Assembly (NCBI GenBank): GCA_036676235.1
Contig: JAKFDI010000087.1
Location: forward strand, 1-64,000
Reading direction: 5' to 3'
Source: JAKFDI01 sp036676235
GTDB lineage: Bacteria > Pseudomonadota > Gammaproteobacteria > Burkholderiales > Burkholderiaceae_C
DNA length: 64,000 nucleotides
The notes below the pieces were generated by a model that saw only the letters and a list, made by a program, of their open reading frames with translations, was not told the origin of the DNA and made no database searches. Below, in pieces: positions 27,188 to 35,719 of this stretch. Position 1 is the first letter of the stretch; the number at the start of each line of letters is the position of its first letter. Made by a program: the position numbers and the translations under genes.

Positions 27188-27488
27188 GCGTGTCTGCCTA
27201 AAGTGAACTCGTCGCCTCTTTCGACGTCGACAGTTGATCCAACCAGGCCGCCATGCGCTTGCCGAGCCGCGCCGATTGCCGGCACGAACGCCCCTGTGCC
27301 ACTGCCCGCACCGAGCACCGCCGTACCGGTCCGATGTGGATGCGCCGCCACCTCATTGGCATCGTGATGGTGTTCTCTGTCCTCGCGGCCATTGCGACAG
27401 CGATCTGAACGCGCCAGGCACGGTTGCCCGGCCGCAAGCACCTTGCTCGCCGCACCCAAGCCACGCTCCTCCGACGTATCGCTACCGC

Positions 27489-29027
27489 TCAGCAGCCCAG
27501 CCATCGTCGCGCAAGCGAGGCCACATCTACTAAGCGGTCCGTCGGCACGACGATGGCGGCACGCCGCTCCGCTCTCGACAGTGGTTCGTGCAGGCGCATC
27601 TGACGCTCCAGCACGGCCAGATCCGCCTCCGACGCGTCACCGCCGCCGGCGGCTCTCGCAACCACCCGTTGTCGCAGAACGGCAGGTCGGGCCTCACACG
27701 CGATGACGGTGAAGGCCACGCCCTCTTCGCGCGCTAGCGCAGCGAAGGCCTGCCGTTCGGCATGCAGAAGGAACGCCGCGTCCACCAGCACCGAATATCC
27801 CGCCCGCAGCACGTGGCGCGCGCAGGCCGCCAGCCTGTCGTAGGTGCTGCGCGTGGCGTCCGCCGTATACATGTCGTGGCGTCCAGTGTCGCTTCGCTGC
27901 AGCGCCGTGAGGCCGAACAGCCGCTTGCGCTCCACGTCCGAGCGCACCCGCACGGCTCCCGCCACCTGCAACAGTTCCAGCGCCAGCGTCGACTTGCCCG
28001 AACCCGACAGCCCGAACAGGATGGCCAGGCGAGGCTTGCGGGGGGCCTCGGCCACCCACCGCTGCGCGCAGCCTCGGTAGTCGACGGGACGCGCAGCTTG
28101 CGGCACCCCATCTCGTCGCGCGATCTCGCCCACCAGCGCACGTACCAGTGCGCGGTACACCTCGTAGAAGCGCAGTACGCCGAGACCTTCGTAGTCGCCG
28201 CTCGCCTGCAGGTAGGCATCGAGGAAGCACCAGGCCAAGTCTGCGCGGCCGTGCGCGCGCAGGTCCATGGTGAGAAAGGCGACGTCGCTCATCACATCGA
28301 TCCAGCGCAGCACAGGGTCGAACTCGACGCAGTCGAAGGCCGTGACGTCGGCTCCTCGCACGAGCACATTGGAAAGGTGCAGGTCGCCGTGGACTTCACG
28401 AACAAAGCCCGATGCCAGCCGGCGGCGCCAGGGCTCGTACAGAGCCTGCGCCTGCGACTTGATCCAGCCCTCAATGCCGGCGGGGGCCGCGCCCAGCTGC
28501 GCGAGTTGCCGCGCCACCGCCCGGCCCGCCTGCGCGATGCAGGGGGGCGTGCCGAACGGTCCGTCCGCACGCGCCACAGGTGCCGCGGCGTGGAACTTTG
28601 CGATGCGCTGCGCCAATCGGTCCAGGTCTTCGGGTGCGAGCCTTCCTGCCGCCAGGCGCTGCGACAGCAGGGCGCCGTCCGGAAACCGCCGCATGCACAG
28701 CAGCCAGTCGATCGGCTCTCCCTCGCTCCCGAGCCGTGGCGCATCCACGCTGCCGCGCACGGCCAGCACGGCGCGGTACAGGTCCGCGGCGAGGCGGCGG
28801 TTAAGTCGCAGTTCCTCATGGCAGAAGTGCCGGCGCAGGGCCGGCGTGCTGAAGTCGAGAAAGGCCAGATGGACGGGCTTCTTCAACTTCAATGCCAGCC
28901 GATCCGTGAGCAGCACCCAGGAGATGTGCGTTTCCACCAGCGCGACGGGTCTGCCGGTGCGGCGCTCCAACAGTGCACGCAGCGCGGGAACCAGCGTGGC
29001 ATCGGCAGCAGACGCGATAGCGGACAT
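27489..29027 (-). CDS. Fusion of aminoglycoside phosphotransferase-like and P-loop kinase domains
   Basis: A 512-residue two-domain protein. Residues about 1-320 form an APH-type kinase fold with the catalytic loop HGDLHLSN at 213-220 and the metal-binding motif AFDCVEFD. Residues about 330-512 form a P-loop kinase with Walker A GLSGSGKST at 339-347 and a zeta-toxin-like ATPase pattern. This pairing (COG2187 plus COG0645) is found in many proteobacteria, but the substrate is unknown; drug resistance should not be assumed. ATG 29027 is chosen because the fold starts there. The longer open frame crosses two boxes and the divergent gene. Confidence 0.82.
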   Translation of the reverse strand: MSAIASAADATLVPALRALLERRTGRPVALVETHISWVLLTDRLALKLKKPVHLAFLDFSTPALRRHFCHEELRLNRRLAADLYRAVLAVRGSVDAPRLGSEGEPIDWLLCMRRFPDGALLSQRLAAGRLAPEDLDRLAQRIAKFHAAAPVARADGPFGTPPCIAQAGRAVARQLAQLGAAPAGIEGWIKSQAQALYEPWRRRLASGFVREVHGDLHLSNVLVRGADVTAFDCVEFDPVLRWIDVMSDVAFLTMDLRAHGRADLAWCFLDAYLQASGDYEGLGVLRFYEVYRALVRALVGEIARRDGVPQAARPVDYRGCAQRWVAEAPRKPRLAILFGLSGSGKSTLALELLQVAGAVRVRSDVERKRLFGLTALQRSDTGRHDMYTADATRSTYDRLAACARHVLRAGYSVLVDAAFLLHAERQAFAALAREEGVAFTVIACEARPAVLRQRVVARAAGGGDASEADLAVLERQMRLHEPLSRAERRAAIVVPTDRLVDVASLARRWLGC

Positions 29028-29060
29028 CGCTTCAGTGTGGGCTGCACCTTCCACCGCAGC

Positions 29061-29074
29061 TTGCGTAAGCGCAA
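29061..29074. promoter_or_regulatory. Perfect island palindrome TTGCG-N4-CGCAA
   Basis: TTGCG-TAAG-CGCAA. The centre is about 41 bp upstream of the kinase-fusion ATG at 29027. If class II geometry applies the transcript would be nearly leaderless, or the true start lies slightly downstream. Confidence 0.65.
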
Positions 29075-29189
29075 TGGGCCGCCGCGCGCGAGCGGCCGGC
29101 CACGGGCACGCCCTCCTTTGCGTGCACACGAACTGTCGAGCGGCCACCACTGCCATGCGTCGATGGCGGCCGCGAGCGATCACCGCAGC

Positions 29190-29203
29190 GTGCGATTTCG
29201 CAA
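29190..29203. promoter_or_regulatory. Island palindrome with one mismatch before the small lipoprotein
   Basis: GTGCG-ATTT-CGCAA. The centre is about 66 bp before ATG 29262, so the two divergent genes each have a box. Confidence 0.55.
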
Positions 29204-29261
29204 GCCGCAGCCGCGCGCGGCGCTCTACCTTCACATCTCGTTCTCGACGGAGTTCTGCATC

Positions 29262-29660
29262 ATGAAACCGATCCGACTTCTTGCCGCCGCCGGCCTGATG
29301 GCTGCCCTCGGACTCGGGTGTGCACAGCCGGCTCGCGGGCCGGGCGGCGGCCCGTGCGCGGCCACACCGGGCGCAAGCGGACCCGCCGCAGCAGACTGTC
29401 CCGCGCCCGGAATGCGCGGTCGGATGGGCGGGCGCGCCCATTGGGGGCCCGACGACACACCCGGTTGGTCGATGATGAGCGACGAGGAACGGCTGGCGCA
29501 CCGGCGGCAGCTCGACTCGTTCACTGACTATGAGTCGTGCCATGCCTACATGGAGGCGCAGCACGCGCGCATGGCAACACGCGCCAGGGAACAAGGCCGG
29601 GCGATGCCGGCGCGGCCCCGGCGTGACGCGTGTGGCGGCCTGAGGCCCGCTGCCCGGTGA
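29262..29660 (+). CDS. Small secreted or lipid-anchored protein, unknown function
   Basis: A 132-residue protein. The signal peptide LLAAAGLMAALGLGCAQ has a lipobox-like end (LGLGC). The mature part is rich in Gly, Pro, Arg and Met, with MRGRMGGRAHWGPDD, then a short helical segment WSMMSDEERLAHRRQLDS and several Met/His residues. I do not recognise a family. Met/His-rich small exported proteins sometimes bind copper, which is speculation here. It is preceded by an island-type box and is divergent from the kinase fusion. Confidence 0.65.
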   Translation: MKPIRLLAAAGLMAALGLGCAQPARGPGGGPCAATPGASGPAAADCPAPGMRGRMGGRAHWGPDDTPGWSMMSDEERLAHRRQLDSFTDYESCHAYMEAQHARMATRAREQGRAMPARPRRDACGGLRPAAR

Positions 29661-29812
29661 AGACAGAGCCGGCTGCAACGCTTTCCCCAGCGCTGCACCG
29701 CCGGCAAGCACCCGCGCCTGCGGCCCGCTTGCAGATTCGGGTCGCGCGCCAGCGTCAGTTGGAATAATCTGCTCCCCTCGGCGCGCCAGGCGCCGCATGG
29801 AGGAGCAGACCG

Positions 29813-31552
29813 GTGCGTCGACTGCCCTTGAACCGCCAGGTGCTGGCCGGCTTCGGCATCGCGGTGTGCGTTCTCGTCGCCCTGGCCGTGGCCGCGGCGT
29901 ACGCCACCGACCGCTTCTTGCGCAGCTCCCGCGAGGCCGTGCGGCACGCAGAAATCGCGGTGCCCCTGGAACGCGCCCTGACGCATTTGTACGAGGTGGA
30001 AGCCGCGCAGCGAGGCTTTCTCTTCACCGGTGCGCCGGGCTTTCTGACACAGCGTGCCGCCGCCGTCGAGGGTTGGCGGAGCTCGCTGGCGAACCTGAGC
30101 CGCCAGGCGGCAGGCGACGCGACGCTGCTCGGGCAGTTGCAGGAACTGCAGCGCTTGTCCGACATCCGCATGCGCCGGCTCGACGAACTGCTCGAGATCC
30201 ATGCTCGCCAGCCCGACGAGGCGCATCGGTTGCTGGCATCCGGATTCGGCGCCGCGGAGACGAACGCGATCGCCCAGTTCGCCACGGCGACCGCCGACGC
30301 ACGGCATGACCTGCTGCGCCACAACGCCGCGGCCGCGCGCGAGGAGGCCAGGCGCATGCAGCTTGCGCTGGGCATGTCCGTAGTGGCGGTGGTAACGGCG
30401 CTGCTGCTCATCCTGCGGATGATCCTGCGTGGCATGACCGAGCGGCAGCGCGCCTATTCAGCCCTCGAGGAAAGTCAGGCGCGATTGAACGCCGTGGTCG
30501 ACACCGCGCACGACGGCATCGTCGTCATCGACGGCGAAGGGACCATCGAACGCTTCAACCGCGCCGCCGAACAGATGTTCGGCTACGACGCTGCGGAGAT
30601 GTTGGGGCGCAACGTCTCGCTGTTGATGCCCGAGCCACATCGCAGCGCCCACGATGCCTACCTTGCGCGCTACCGGCACACCGGCGAACGCCACATCATC
30701 GGCGTCGGACGCGAGCTGGTCGCGCAGCGCAAGGACGGTTCACGGTTTCCGATCGAACTGGCTGTCGGCGAGACCCACGTCGCCGGCCGGGCGCTGTTCA
30801 CCGGCCTGCTGCGTGACATCACCGAGCGCAAGCAGGCCGAGGAGCGGCAGGCGCAGCTGGTGCACGAACTGCGTAGCGCGAACGAGGAGCTGTCCAGCTT
30901 CGCCTACATCGCGTCGCACGATCTCAAGGCACCCTTGCGCGCGATTGGATCGCTCTCACAGTGGTTGTCGGCCGACTATGGGGACCGCTTCGACGAGGAA
31001 GGCCGCCGGCACATGTCGCTGCTGTTGTCGCGCGTGAACCGAATGAATCGTCTGATCGACGGCATCCTGCAGTACTCGCGGCTCGGCCGTGTGCGCGAGG
31101 CGCCCAGTTGCGTCGATCTGAGCGTGCTGGTCGACGAGACCGCCGATCTGCTGGCCCCACCGGCCCACGTGACGCTGCGCGTCGGTGCGCTGCCGACGCT
31201 GCGGCTGGAGAAGACGCGGGCTCAGCAGCTGTTCCAGAACCTGCTCGCCAATGCCATCCAGTACATGGACAAGCCCGAGGGTCGCGTCGACGTGGACTGC
31301 GAGGCGCAAGGCGCCGAATGGCACTTTCGCGTGCAGGACAACGGCCCCGGCATCGACCGCCGGCACTGGGAGCGAGTGTTTCAGCTGTTCCAGTCGCTGA
31401 AGACCCGCGACGCGACAGAGAGTACGGGCATCGGCTTGTCGCTGGTGAAGAAGATCGTCGAGATGTACGGAGGGCGCATCTGGCTGGAGTCCGAACTGGG
31501 CCAGGGCACCACGTTCCACTTCACTCTGCCGAGGAACGATCCATGCACGTGA
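29813..31552 (+). CDS. FixL-like PAS sensor histidine kinase with CHASE3 domain
   Basis: A 579-residue membrane kinase. The first membrane helix is at about 9-31, a periplasmic CHASE3-like helical domain (35-185) follows, and the second helix is at about 187-207. The PAS domain (about 220-335) matches FixL: LMPEPHRSAHDAYLARY, then HIIGVGRE and KDGSRFPIELAVGE. His280 aligns with the heme ligand of FixL (His200 in B. japonicum), and Arg286, His294 and Arg300 align with Arg206, His214 and Arg220. The kinase core has His369 in IASHDLKAPLRAI. GTG 29813 follows GGAGGAG. Heme binding is plausible but many PAS domains share this motif. Confidence 0.85.
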   Translation: MRRLPLNRQVLAGFGIAVCVLVALAVAAAYATDRFLRSSREAVRHAEIAVPLERALTHLYEVEAAQRGFLFTGAPGFLTQRAAAVEGWRSSLANLSRQAAGDATLLGQLQELQRLSDIRMRRLDELLEIHARQPDEAHRLLASGFGAAETNAIAQFATATADARHDLLRHNAAAAREEARRMQLALGMSVVAVVTALLLILRMILRGMTERQRAYSALEESQARLNAVVDTAHDGIVVIDGEGTIERFNRAAEQMFGYDAAEMLGRNVSLLMPEPHRSAHDAYLARYRHTGERHIIGVGRELVAQRKDGSRFPIELAVGETHVAGRALFTGLLRDITERKQAEERQAQLVHELRSANEELSSFAYIASHDLKAPLRAIGSLSQWLSADYGDRFDEEGRRHMSLLLSRVNRMNRLIDGILQYSRLGRVREAPSCVDLSVLVDETADLLAPPAHVTLRVGALPTLRLEKTRAQQLFQNLLANAIQYMDKPEGRVDVDCEAQGAEWHFRVQDNGPGIDRRHWERVFQLFQSLKTRDATESTGIGLSLVKKIVEMYGGRIWLESELGQGTTFHFTLPRNDPCT

Positions 31553-31962
31553 ACAACCTCCCTATCCTGCTGATCGAGGATGACGAGGTCGACGCGATGA
31601 CGGTGCGGCGAGCGCTCAAGGACATTCGCGTGACCAATCCGCTGGTGCAAGCCATGCACGGCGAGGCCGGGCTGGCGCATCTGGCTGACGCGGCCAACCC
31701 GAAGCCCTGTCTCATCCTGCTGGACCTGAACATGCCGACCATGAACGGCTTCGAGTTTCTGCGCGTCGTCAAACAGCATGACCGGTGGCGACGAATCCCC
31801 GTGGTCGTGCTCACCACCTCGCACGAGGAGCAGGACAAGCTCGCGAGCTTCGACTGGAGCGTCGCGGGCTACATGACCAAGCCAGTCGACTACCTCAAGT
31901 TCGTCGAGGCCATGCGCACGATCGACGCGTACTGGACGCTCTGCGAGTCGGTGCCGATGTGA
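31543..31962 (+). CDS. Single-domain response regulator (Rcp1-like)
   Basis: A 139-residue stand-alone receiver with the acidic pair in LIEDDEVDA, phosphoacceptor Asp61 (LLDLNMPTMNG), the Thr of VVLTTS and the Lys of YMTKPVDY. The extended loop after the first helix and the NGFEFLRVVK segment are typical of receivers paired with phytochrome-like kinases. It overlaps the kinase gene by 10 bp and the next gene by GTGA, so all four signalling genes are one coupled unit. With no output domain it may relay phosphate to the following proteins. Confidence 0.92.
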   Translation: MHVNNLPILLIEDDEVDAMTVRRALKDIRVTNPLVQAMHGEAGLAHLADAANPKPCLILLDLNMPTMNGFEFLRVVKQHDRWRRIPVVVLTTSHEEQDKLASFDWSVAGYMTKPVDYLKFVEAMRTIDAYWTLCESVPM

Positions 31963-33068
31963 ACGCCCCGCTCGATTGCGTGCTGGTCGTCGACGACGAC
32001 GAGGTCGACCGGCTGATCTGTCGCCATGCGCTGACCCACGGCGCGAGCGTATCGCCCGAGGTGGTGGAGGCCTGCAGCGCCCGAGAGGCGATCGCACTGG
32101 CTGGGGCACGTCACTTCGATTGCATACTGCTTGACTACCGTCTGCCCGACATGAACGGGCTGGAGCTGATGGGGCTGCTGCCACAGCGCTCCGAGGACGT
32201 GCCGGTTCCGGTGGTCATGCTGACCGGCGCGCGAGACCTCGCCGTGGCGGTCGAGGCCATGCGTCAGGGCGCGAGCGACTATCTCGTCAAGGACGTCGAG
32301 GGCAACTACCAGTCGTTGATTCCCGTGGTGACGCAGCGCGCCGCGAACGAGCGCAACCTTCGGCGCGAGAAGTTGCGGGCGGAACGCGCGCTGGAGCGCT
32401 ATCGGATCGAACTGCAGCACCTGACGCGCAAGCTCATGGCGCAGGAGAAGATCACCACGCGCCGCCTGGCCCAGGCGCTGCACGACCATCTCGGCCAGAC
32501 CTTGGCGGCACTTCGCCTCGGATTCGATGCCGTCACGGCGGCGCCAGCAGATCGGCGCGGCGAAGCCTTCGATCGCCAGTCGCCGCGCATGACCCGCCTG
32601 ATCGACCAGGCGGTGCACGAGGTGCGCCGGGTGCTGGTCGAACTTCGGCCGCCGATGCTCGATGACGCCGGCCTGGCAGCAGCGCTGGACAACGAGTTGC
32701 GCAGCCGGTCGAGCGACCCTGAACGGGTCGCGCTGCGGCTCGATCTGGCGCCGGACTGCGCGTCGCAGCGCTGGCCGGCCGATGTGGAGTACGCCGCGTT
32801 CATGGTGGCGCGCGAGGCATTGTCCAACGCGCTGCAGCACGCCAACCCGGCGACGGTCCAACTGCGCGTGGAGGGCGGCCCTGACTGCCTCGACCTTCTC
32901 ATTGAGGATGACGGCCGCGGCATCGACGAGACCAGGCGGGCGGGCCGGCCTGGCCACCTGGGGCTGGTGGGCATCCGCGAGCGCGCGTCGGCAATCGGCG
33001 CGACCTGCACCGTGCAGCGCAACGAAGTCAGCGGCACCAGCGTGCGTATGCACTGGAAGCGGCCATGA
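31959..33068 (+). CDS. Receiver plus HisKA_3 histidine kinase (NarX-type core)
   Basis: A 369-residue soluble protein. An N-terminal receiver (about 5-125) has Asp59 in LLDYRLPDMNG and Lys111. A helical linker follows, then a HisKA_3 domain with the phospho-His in ALHDHLGQTLAALR (His175) and an HATPase_c domain with NALQHANP and GLVGIRERA. HisKA_3 kinases normally phosphorylate NarL/FixJ-type regulators, and one follows immediately with an ATGA overlap. The start is GTG 31959, overlapping the previous stop. The receiver makes it a candidate relay from the FixL-like kinase to the NarL-type regulator. Confidence 0.9.
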   Translation: MNAPLDCVLVVDDDEVDRLICRHALTHGASVSPEVVEACSAREAIALAGARHFDCILLDYRLPDMNGLELMGLLPQRSEDVPVPVVMLTGARDLAVAVEAMRQGASDYLVKDVEGNYQSLIPVVTQRAANERNLRREKLRAERALERYRIELQHLTRKLMAQEKITTRRLAQALHDHLGQTLAALRLGFDAVTAAPADRRGEAFDRQSPRMTRLIDQAVHEVRRVLVELRPPMLDDAGLAAALDNELRSRSSDPERVALRLDLAPDCASQRWPADVEYAAFMVAREALSNALQHANPATVQLRVEGGPDCLDLLIEDDGRGIDETRRAGRPGHLGLVGIRERASAIGATCTVQRNEVSGTSVRMHWKRP

Positions 33069-33715
33069 GCATCACCGTGCGTGAGCTCTACTTGTTGGAC
33101 GACCACCAGATGGTGCGCGAGGGATTGCGCGCGGTACTAGAAGCCGCCGGGCACCGGGTGGTCGGCGACAGTGCAGATCCCACCCGCGCGCTCGCTGACA
33201 TGGCTGCGCTTCAACCCGACATTCTCCTGCTCGACTTGAACCTGTGCGAACGCTCTGGCCTGGAACTTCTGGCCGAACTGCAGCGGCGCCCACTACGGCT
33301 CAAGACCATCGTGTTGACGATGTCGGCACAGCCGCGCAACGTTGCCGAGGCACTGCGCCTCGGTGCCGCGGGCTATGTGCTCAAGGGCGCGCCGGCGAGC
33401 GAGCTGCTGCAGGCCATCGATGCGGTGGCGCGGGGCCGGCGTTATGTGAGCACAGAACTGGCCGACGTGGCGCTGCAGGCGCTGGCAGGGCCGGCCGACG
33501 AAGACCAGCTCGGCCAGCTGTCGCCGCGCGAGCGGCAGATCCTCGCGCTTGTGGTGCAGGGGCGATCAAGCGCCGCAATCGGCCTTGCACTGCATCTGTC
33601 ACCAAAAACAGTGGACACCTATCGCAGCCGCCTCATGAGCAAGCTTCACGTGGGCGACGTGCCGGCCCTGGTGCGTCTGGCCATCCGCTGCGGTTTGATC
33701 GACATCAGCGGCTGA
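33065..33715 (+). CDS. NarL/FixJ-type response regulator
   Basis: A 216-residue response regulator. The receiver has Asp57 (LLLDLNLCERSG), and the C-terminal LuxR-type helix-turn-helix has LSPRERQILALVVQGRS and SPKTVDTYRSRLMSKL. It overlaps the kinase gene by ATGA. The next gene on the same strand is the FNR-type regulator, about 106 bp downstream. In rhizobia FixL activates FixJ, which activates fixK; the gene order here is the same, so this protein is the FixJ-like candidate. Confidence 0.93.
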   Translation: MSITVRELYLLDDHQMVREGLRAVLEAAGHRVVGDSADPTRALADMAALQPDILLLDLNLCERSGLELLAELQRRPLRLKTIVLTMSAQPRNVAEALRLGAAGYVLKGAPASELLQAIDAVARGRRYVSTELADVALQALAGPADEDQLGQLSPRERQILALVVQGRSSAAIGLALHLSPKTVDTYRSRLMSKLHVGDVPALVRLAIRCGLIDISG

Positions 33716-33821
33716 GCCCGGCATCCAGGATTCACCACGCCGGAAGTCCAGAACTCCCTACAGACCATCGCGGTCTCACTGCATAGAGTGGACTTCGTTG
33801 CAAGCCACGAGGGTTCCATCC

Positions 33822-34673
33822 ATGCATGCCACCTCCACCGTCGCCGGCGATTCGAACCGCTCGACCGGCAAGTTTCATGGATCCGGTCTGCCGGTCGGCC
33901 GGCTACCGCAAACCATTCTTCGACCTCAGCCGCACGCCCAGGAGGCAACCGCACTGCCGCGCGCGGATTCCAACCCCCTGCACCGCCCATGCTTCATCTG
34001 TGAGTTGCGACAGTCGTGGCTTGCCGCGGATCCGATGCGCGAGGCGACCTTCTCGCGGTTCAGGCTGGCGAGCGCACGCAAAAGCATCGGACGGGGGCAG
34101 ATGCTGTTTCACGCCGGCGACCCACTGCGCCACCTCTACGCGGTGACGACCGGCCAGTTCAAGACCTGCACCTATACCGCAGATGGCCTGACGCAGGTCA
34201 CCGGTTTTCATGTCCGCGGCGAGTTGCTTGGCCTGGACGGCGTGGGCACCGGCCGCCATGCGAGTGACGCCATCGCGCTCGAGGACGCCCAGGTCTGCGT
34301 CATCGGCTACGACGAGTTGCTGCACATGCTGGGCACCGAGCCGTCGCTGCAGGAGCGGTTCTGGCAGCTCATGGGCAATCTGATCAACCGTGACCACGAG
34401 GTGATGCTGTGGCTCGGCAGCCTCAACTCCGAGGAGCGCGTCGCAAGCTTTGTGCTGAACCTGCTCGACCGGCTGCACCTGATCGGTTTCTCGGCGTCGG
34501 CGCTCGTGCTGCGCATGACGCGCGAGGAGATCGGCAGCTACCTCGGCCTGTCACTCGAAACCGTGAGCCGCGCCTTCTCCCGCTTCAAGCAGCTCGGCCT
34601 GCTCGAAGTGAAGGAGCGCGACCTGAGGGTGCTCGACCGCAGTCGCCTGCTGCGCCTGAGCTGCAAGCCCTGA
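33822..34673 (+). CDS. FNR-type transcription regulator with altered cluster motif
   Basis: A 283-residue Crp/Fnr-family regulator. An N-terminal tail of about 55 residues is followed by CFICELRQSW (Cys57, Cys60), a cyclic-nucleotide-like beta barrel (about 75-170) and a helix-turn-helix with LSLETVSRAFSRFK. Cys159 is 99 residues after Cys60, exactly the spacing of Cys23 to Cys122 in E. coli FNR. The residue aligned with FNR Cys29 is Trp66, so one of four cluster ligands is missing. Glu246, Ser249 and Arg250 match the FNR residues that read TTGA. ATG 33822 is chosen over ATG 33798; neither has a strong ribosome binding site. Confidence 0.88.
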   Translation: MHATSTVAGDSNRSTGKFHGSGLPVGRLPQTILRPQPHAQEATALPRADSNPLHRPCFICELRQSWLAADPMREATFSRFRLASARKSIGRGQMLFHAGDPLRHLYAVTTGQFKTCTYTADGLTQVTGFHVRGELLGLDGVGTGRHASDAIALEDAQVCVIGYDELLHMLGTEPSLQERFWQLMGNLINRDHEVMLWLGSLNSEERVASFVLNLLDRLHLIGFSASALVLRMTREEIGSYLGLSLETVSRAFSRFKQLGLLEVKERDLRVLDRSRLLRLSCKP

Positions 34674-34724
34674 GCCTGCCGCCACTGCTTCATTGCCCCC
34701 CGAAACCGGAATAGGAGCCTCCCC

Positions 34725-35054
34725 ATGAACATGGACACCACCATCGCACACGCGGCCGATCAGGTGAAGGAGCGGCTGGCGTCGAACCTGCGCGAGATGG
34801 TCGACGAAACCGACCATCTGCTGAAGGCCGCGGCCGACTCGACCGACGAGAAGTTCGACCAGGCTCGCGTTCGGCTCGAGCATCAGTTGCGCCGCATGCG
34901 CCTGCAACTGGAGGAGCTGGAGGGCGAGGCGATGCATCGCGCCGGGCGCGCCGCACGGCGCGCCAACGAGACGATGCACGCGCATCCCTACGGCGCCATG
35001 GGTGCCGCTGCCGCGGCTGGCGTGCTCATCGGTGTGCTGCTGAGCCGGCGCTGA
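34725..35054 (+). CDS. DUF883 family protein (ElaB/YqjD-like)
   Basis: A 109-residue protein with a long amphipathic helical body (about 5-85) and a short C-terminal membrane segment (PYGAMGAAAAAGVLIGVLL) ending in basic residues. E. coli YqjD and ElaB have this layout, bind ribosomes and tether them to the membrane in stationary phase. AGGAG precedes ATG 34725. It lies 51 bp behind the FNR-type gene and may be co-transcribed. Confidence 0.9.
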   Translation: MNMDTTIAHAADQVKERLASNLREMVDETDHLLKAAADSTDEKFDQARVRLEHQLRRMRLQLEELEGEAMHRAGRAARRANETMHAHPYGAMGAAAAAGVLIGVLLSRR

Positions 35055-35109
35055 CGGCGAAACCGCAAGCCCGCCCGCGTTGGCTGCGGGCCTCCTGCAG
35101 GAGTTGGAC

Positions 35110-35628
35110 ATGAGCAAGGTCCTGGTTGTCTTCTATTCACGCACCGGAACGTCTCGACAGCTCGCCACCACCCTGGCCGCGTTGAAGGCCTGGGCAGCCG
35201 GTGAGATCGTCGATGCACGCGCCGGGCGCGGGGATTGGCGCTGCGTTCTCGACTCGCTGCTGACCCGCAGGCCCCGGATTCGCTATCAGGGTCCGCCTCC
35301 GGAACAGTTCGAGACCGTCGTGCTGGTCGCGCCGATCTGGATGTACCGGCTGGCGGGCCCGATGCGCAGCTTCGTGGCGCAATACCGCCAGAGCTTGCGC
35401 ACGGTTGCCGTCGTCACATCCATGGGTGGGCGCGGCGCGCCGAACGCGGTGGCGGAGATCGCCCGAATCCTCGGACGTTCACCCGTTCTCACGGCGGCGT
35501 TCACCGACCGGGATGTGCAGAGCGGGCAGTGCGCGTCTCAGTTGAAGGGCTTCGCCGATGCGGTGGAGAAGACCGTGAAAGACGGGGAGCCGCTGCGGCC
35601 TGCCGTGCTGTCTCCCGGCACGGCATGA
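35110..35628 (+). CDS. Flavodoxin-family protein
   Basis: A 172-residue flavodoxin-fold protein. The FMN phosphate loop is YSRTGTSRQLA near residues 9-19, and a second loop region has VLVAPIWMYRLAGPMRSF. No attached redox domain is present, so it is an electron carrier or small FMN reductase. AGGAG before ATG 35110 lies inside a 12-bp palindrome at 35092-35103 that could partly hide the ribosome binding site. It continues the row of genes after the FNR-type regulator. Confidence 0.82.
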   Translation: MSKVLVVFYSRTGTSRQLATTLAALKAWAAGEIVDARAGRGDWRCVLDSLLTRRPRIRYQGPPPEQFETVVLVAPIWMYRLAGPMRSFVAQYRQSLRTVAVVTSMGGRGAPNAVAEIARILGRSPVLTAAFTDRDVQSGQCASQLKGFADAVEKTVKDGEPLRPAVLSPGTA

Positions 35629-35719
35629 CGCGCAAGCTTCCCACCGGTCATGCGGCCGTGCATTCGGGGCCGTCGTCGAAGGCCTTGCCAACCGCTGCGT
35701 GCGCATGAGGCGGCACGGC

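Larger units (their letters stand above)
27012..27488. other. Upstream regulatory region of the E1-lipoyl operon
   Basis: A stretch of 477 bp between the E1 alpha start and the stop of the kinase gene. It holds a perfect island palindrome (27102-27115), a one-mismatch copy (27174-27187) and a further one-mismatch copy, TTGCC-CGGC-CGCAA, at 27424-27437. Small frames are present but none is supported. Confidence 0.5.

Noticed and set aside
27198..27464. 88-codon minus-strand frame before the E1 alpha gene
   Set aside because: It has no recognisable domain or ribosome binding site and lies in a region better explained as regulatory.
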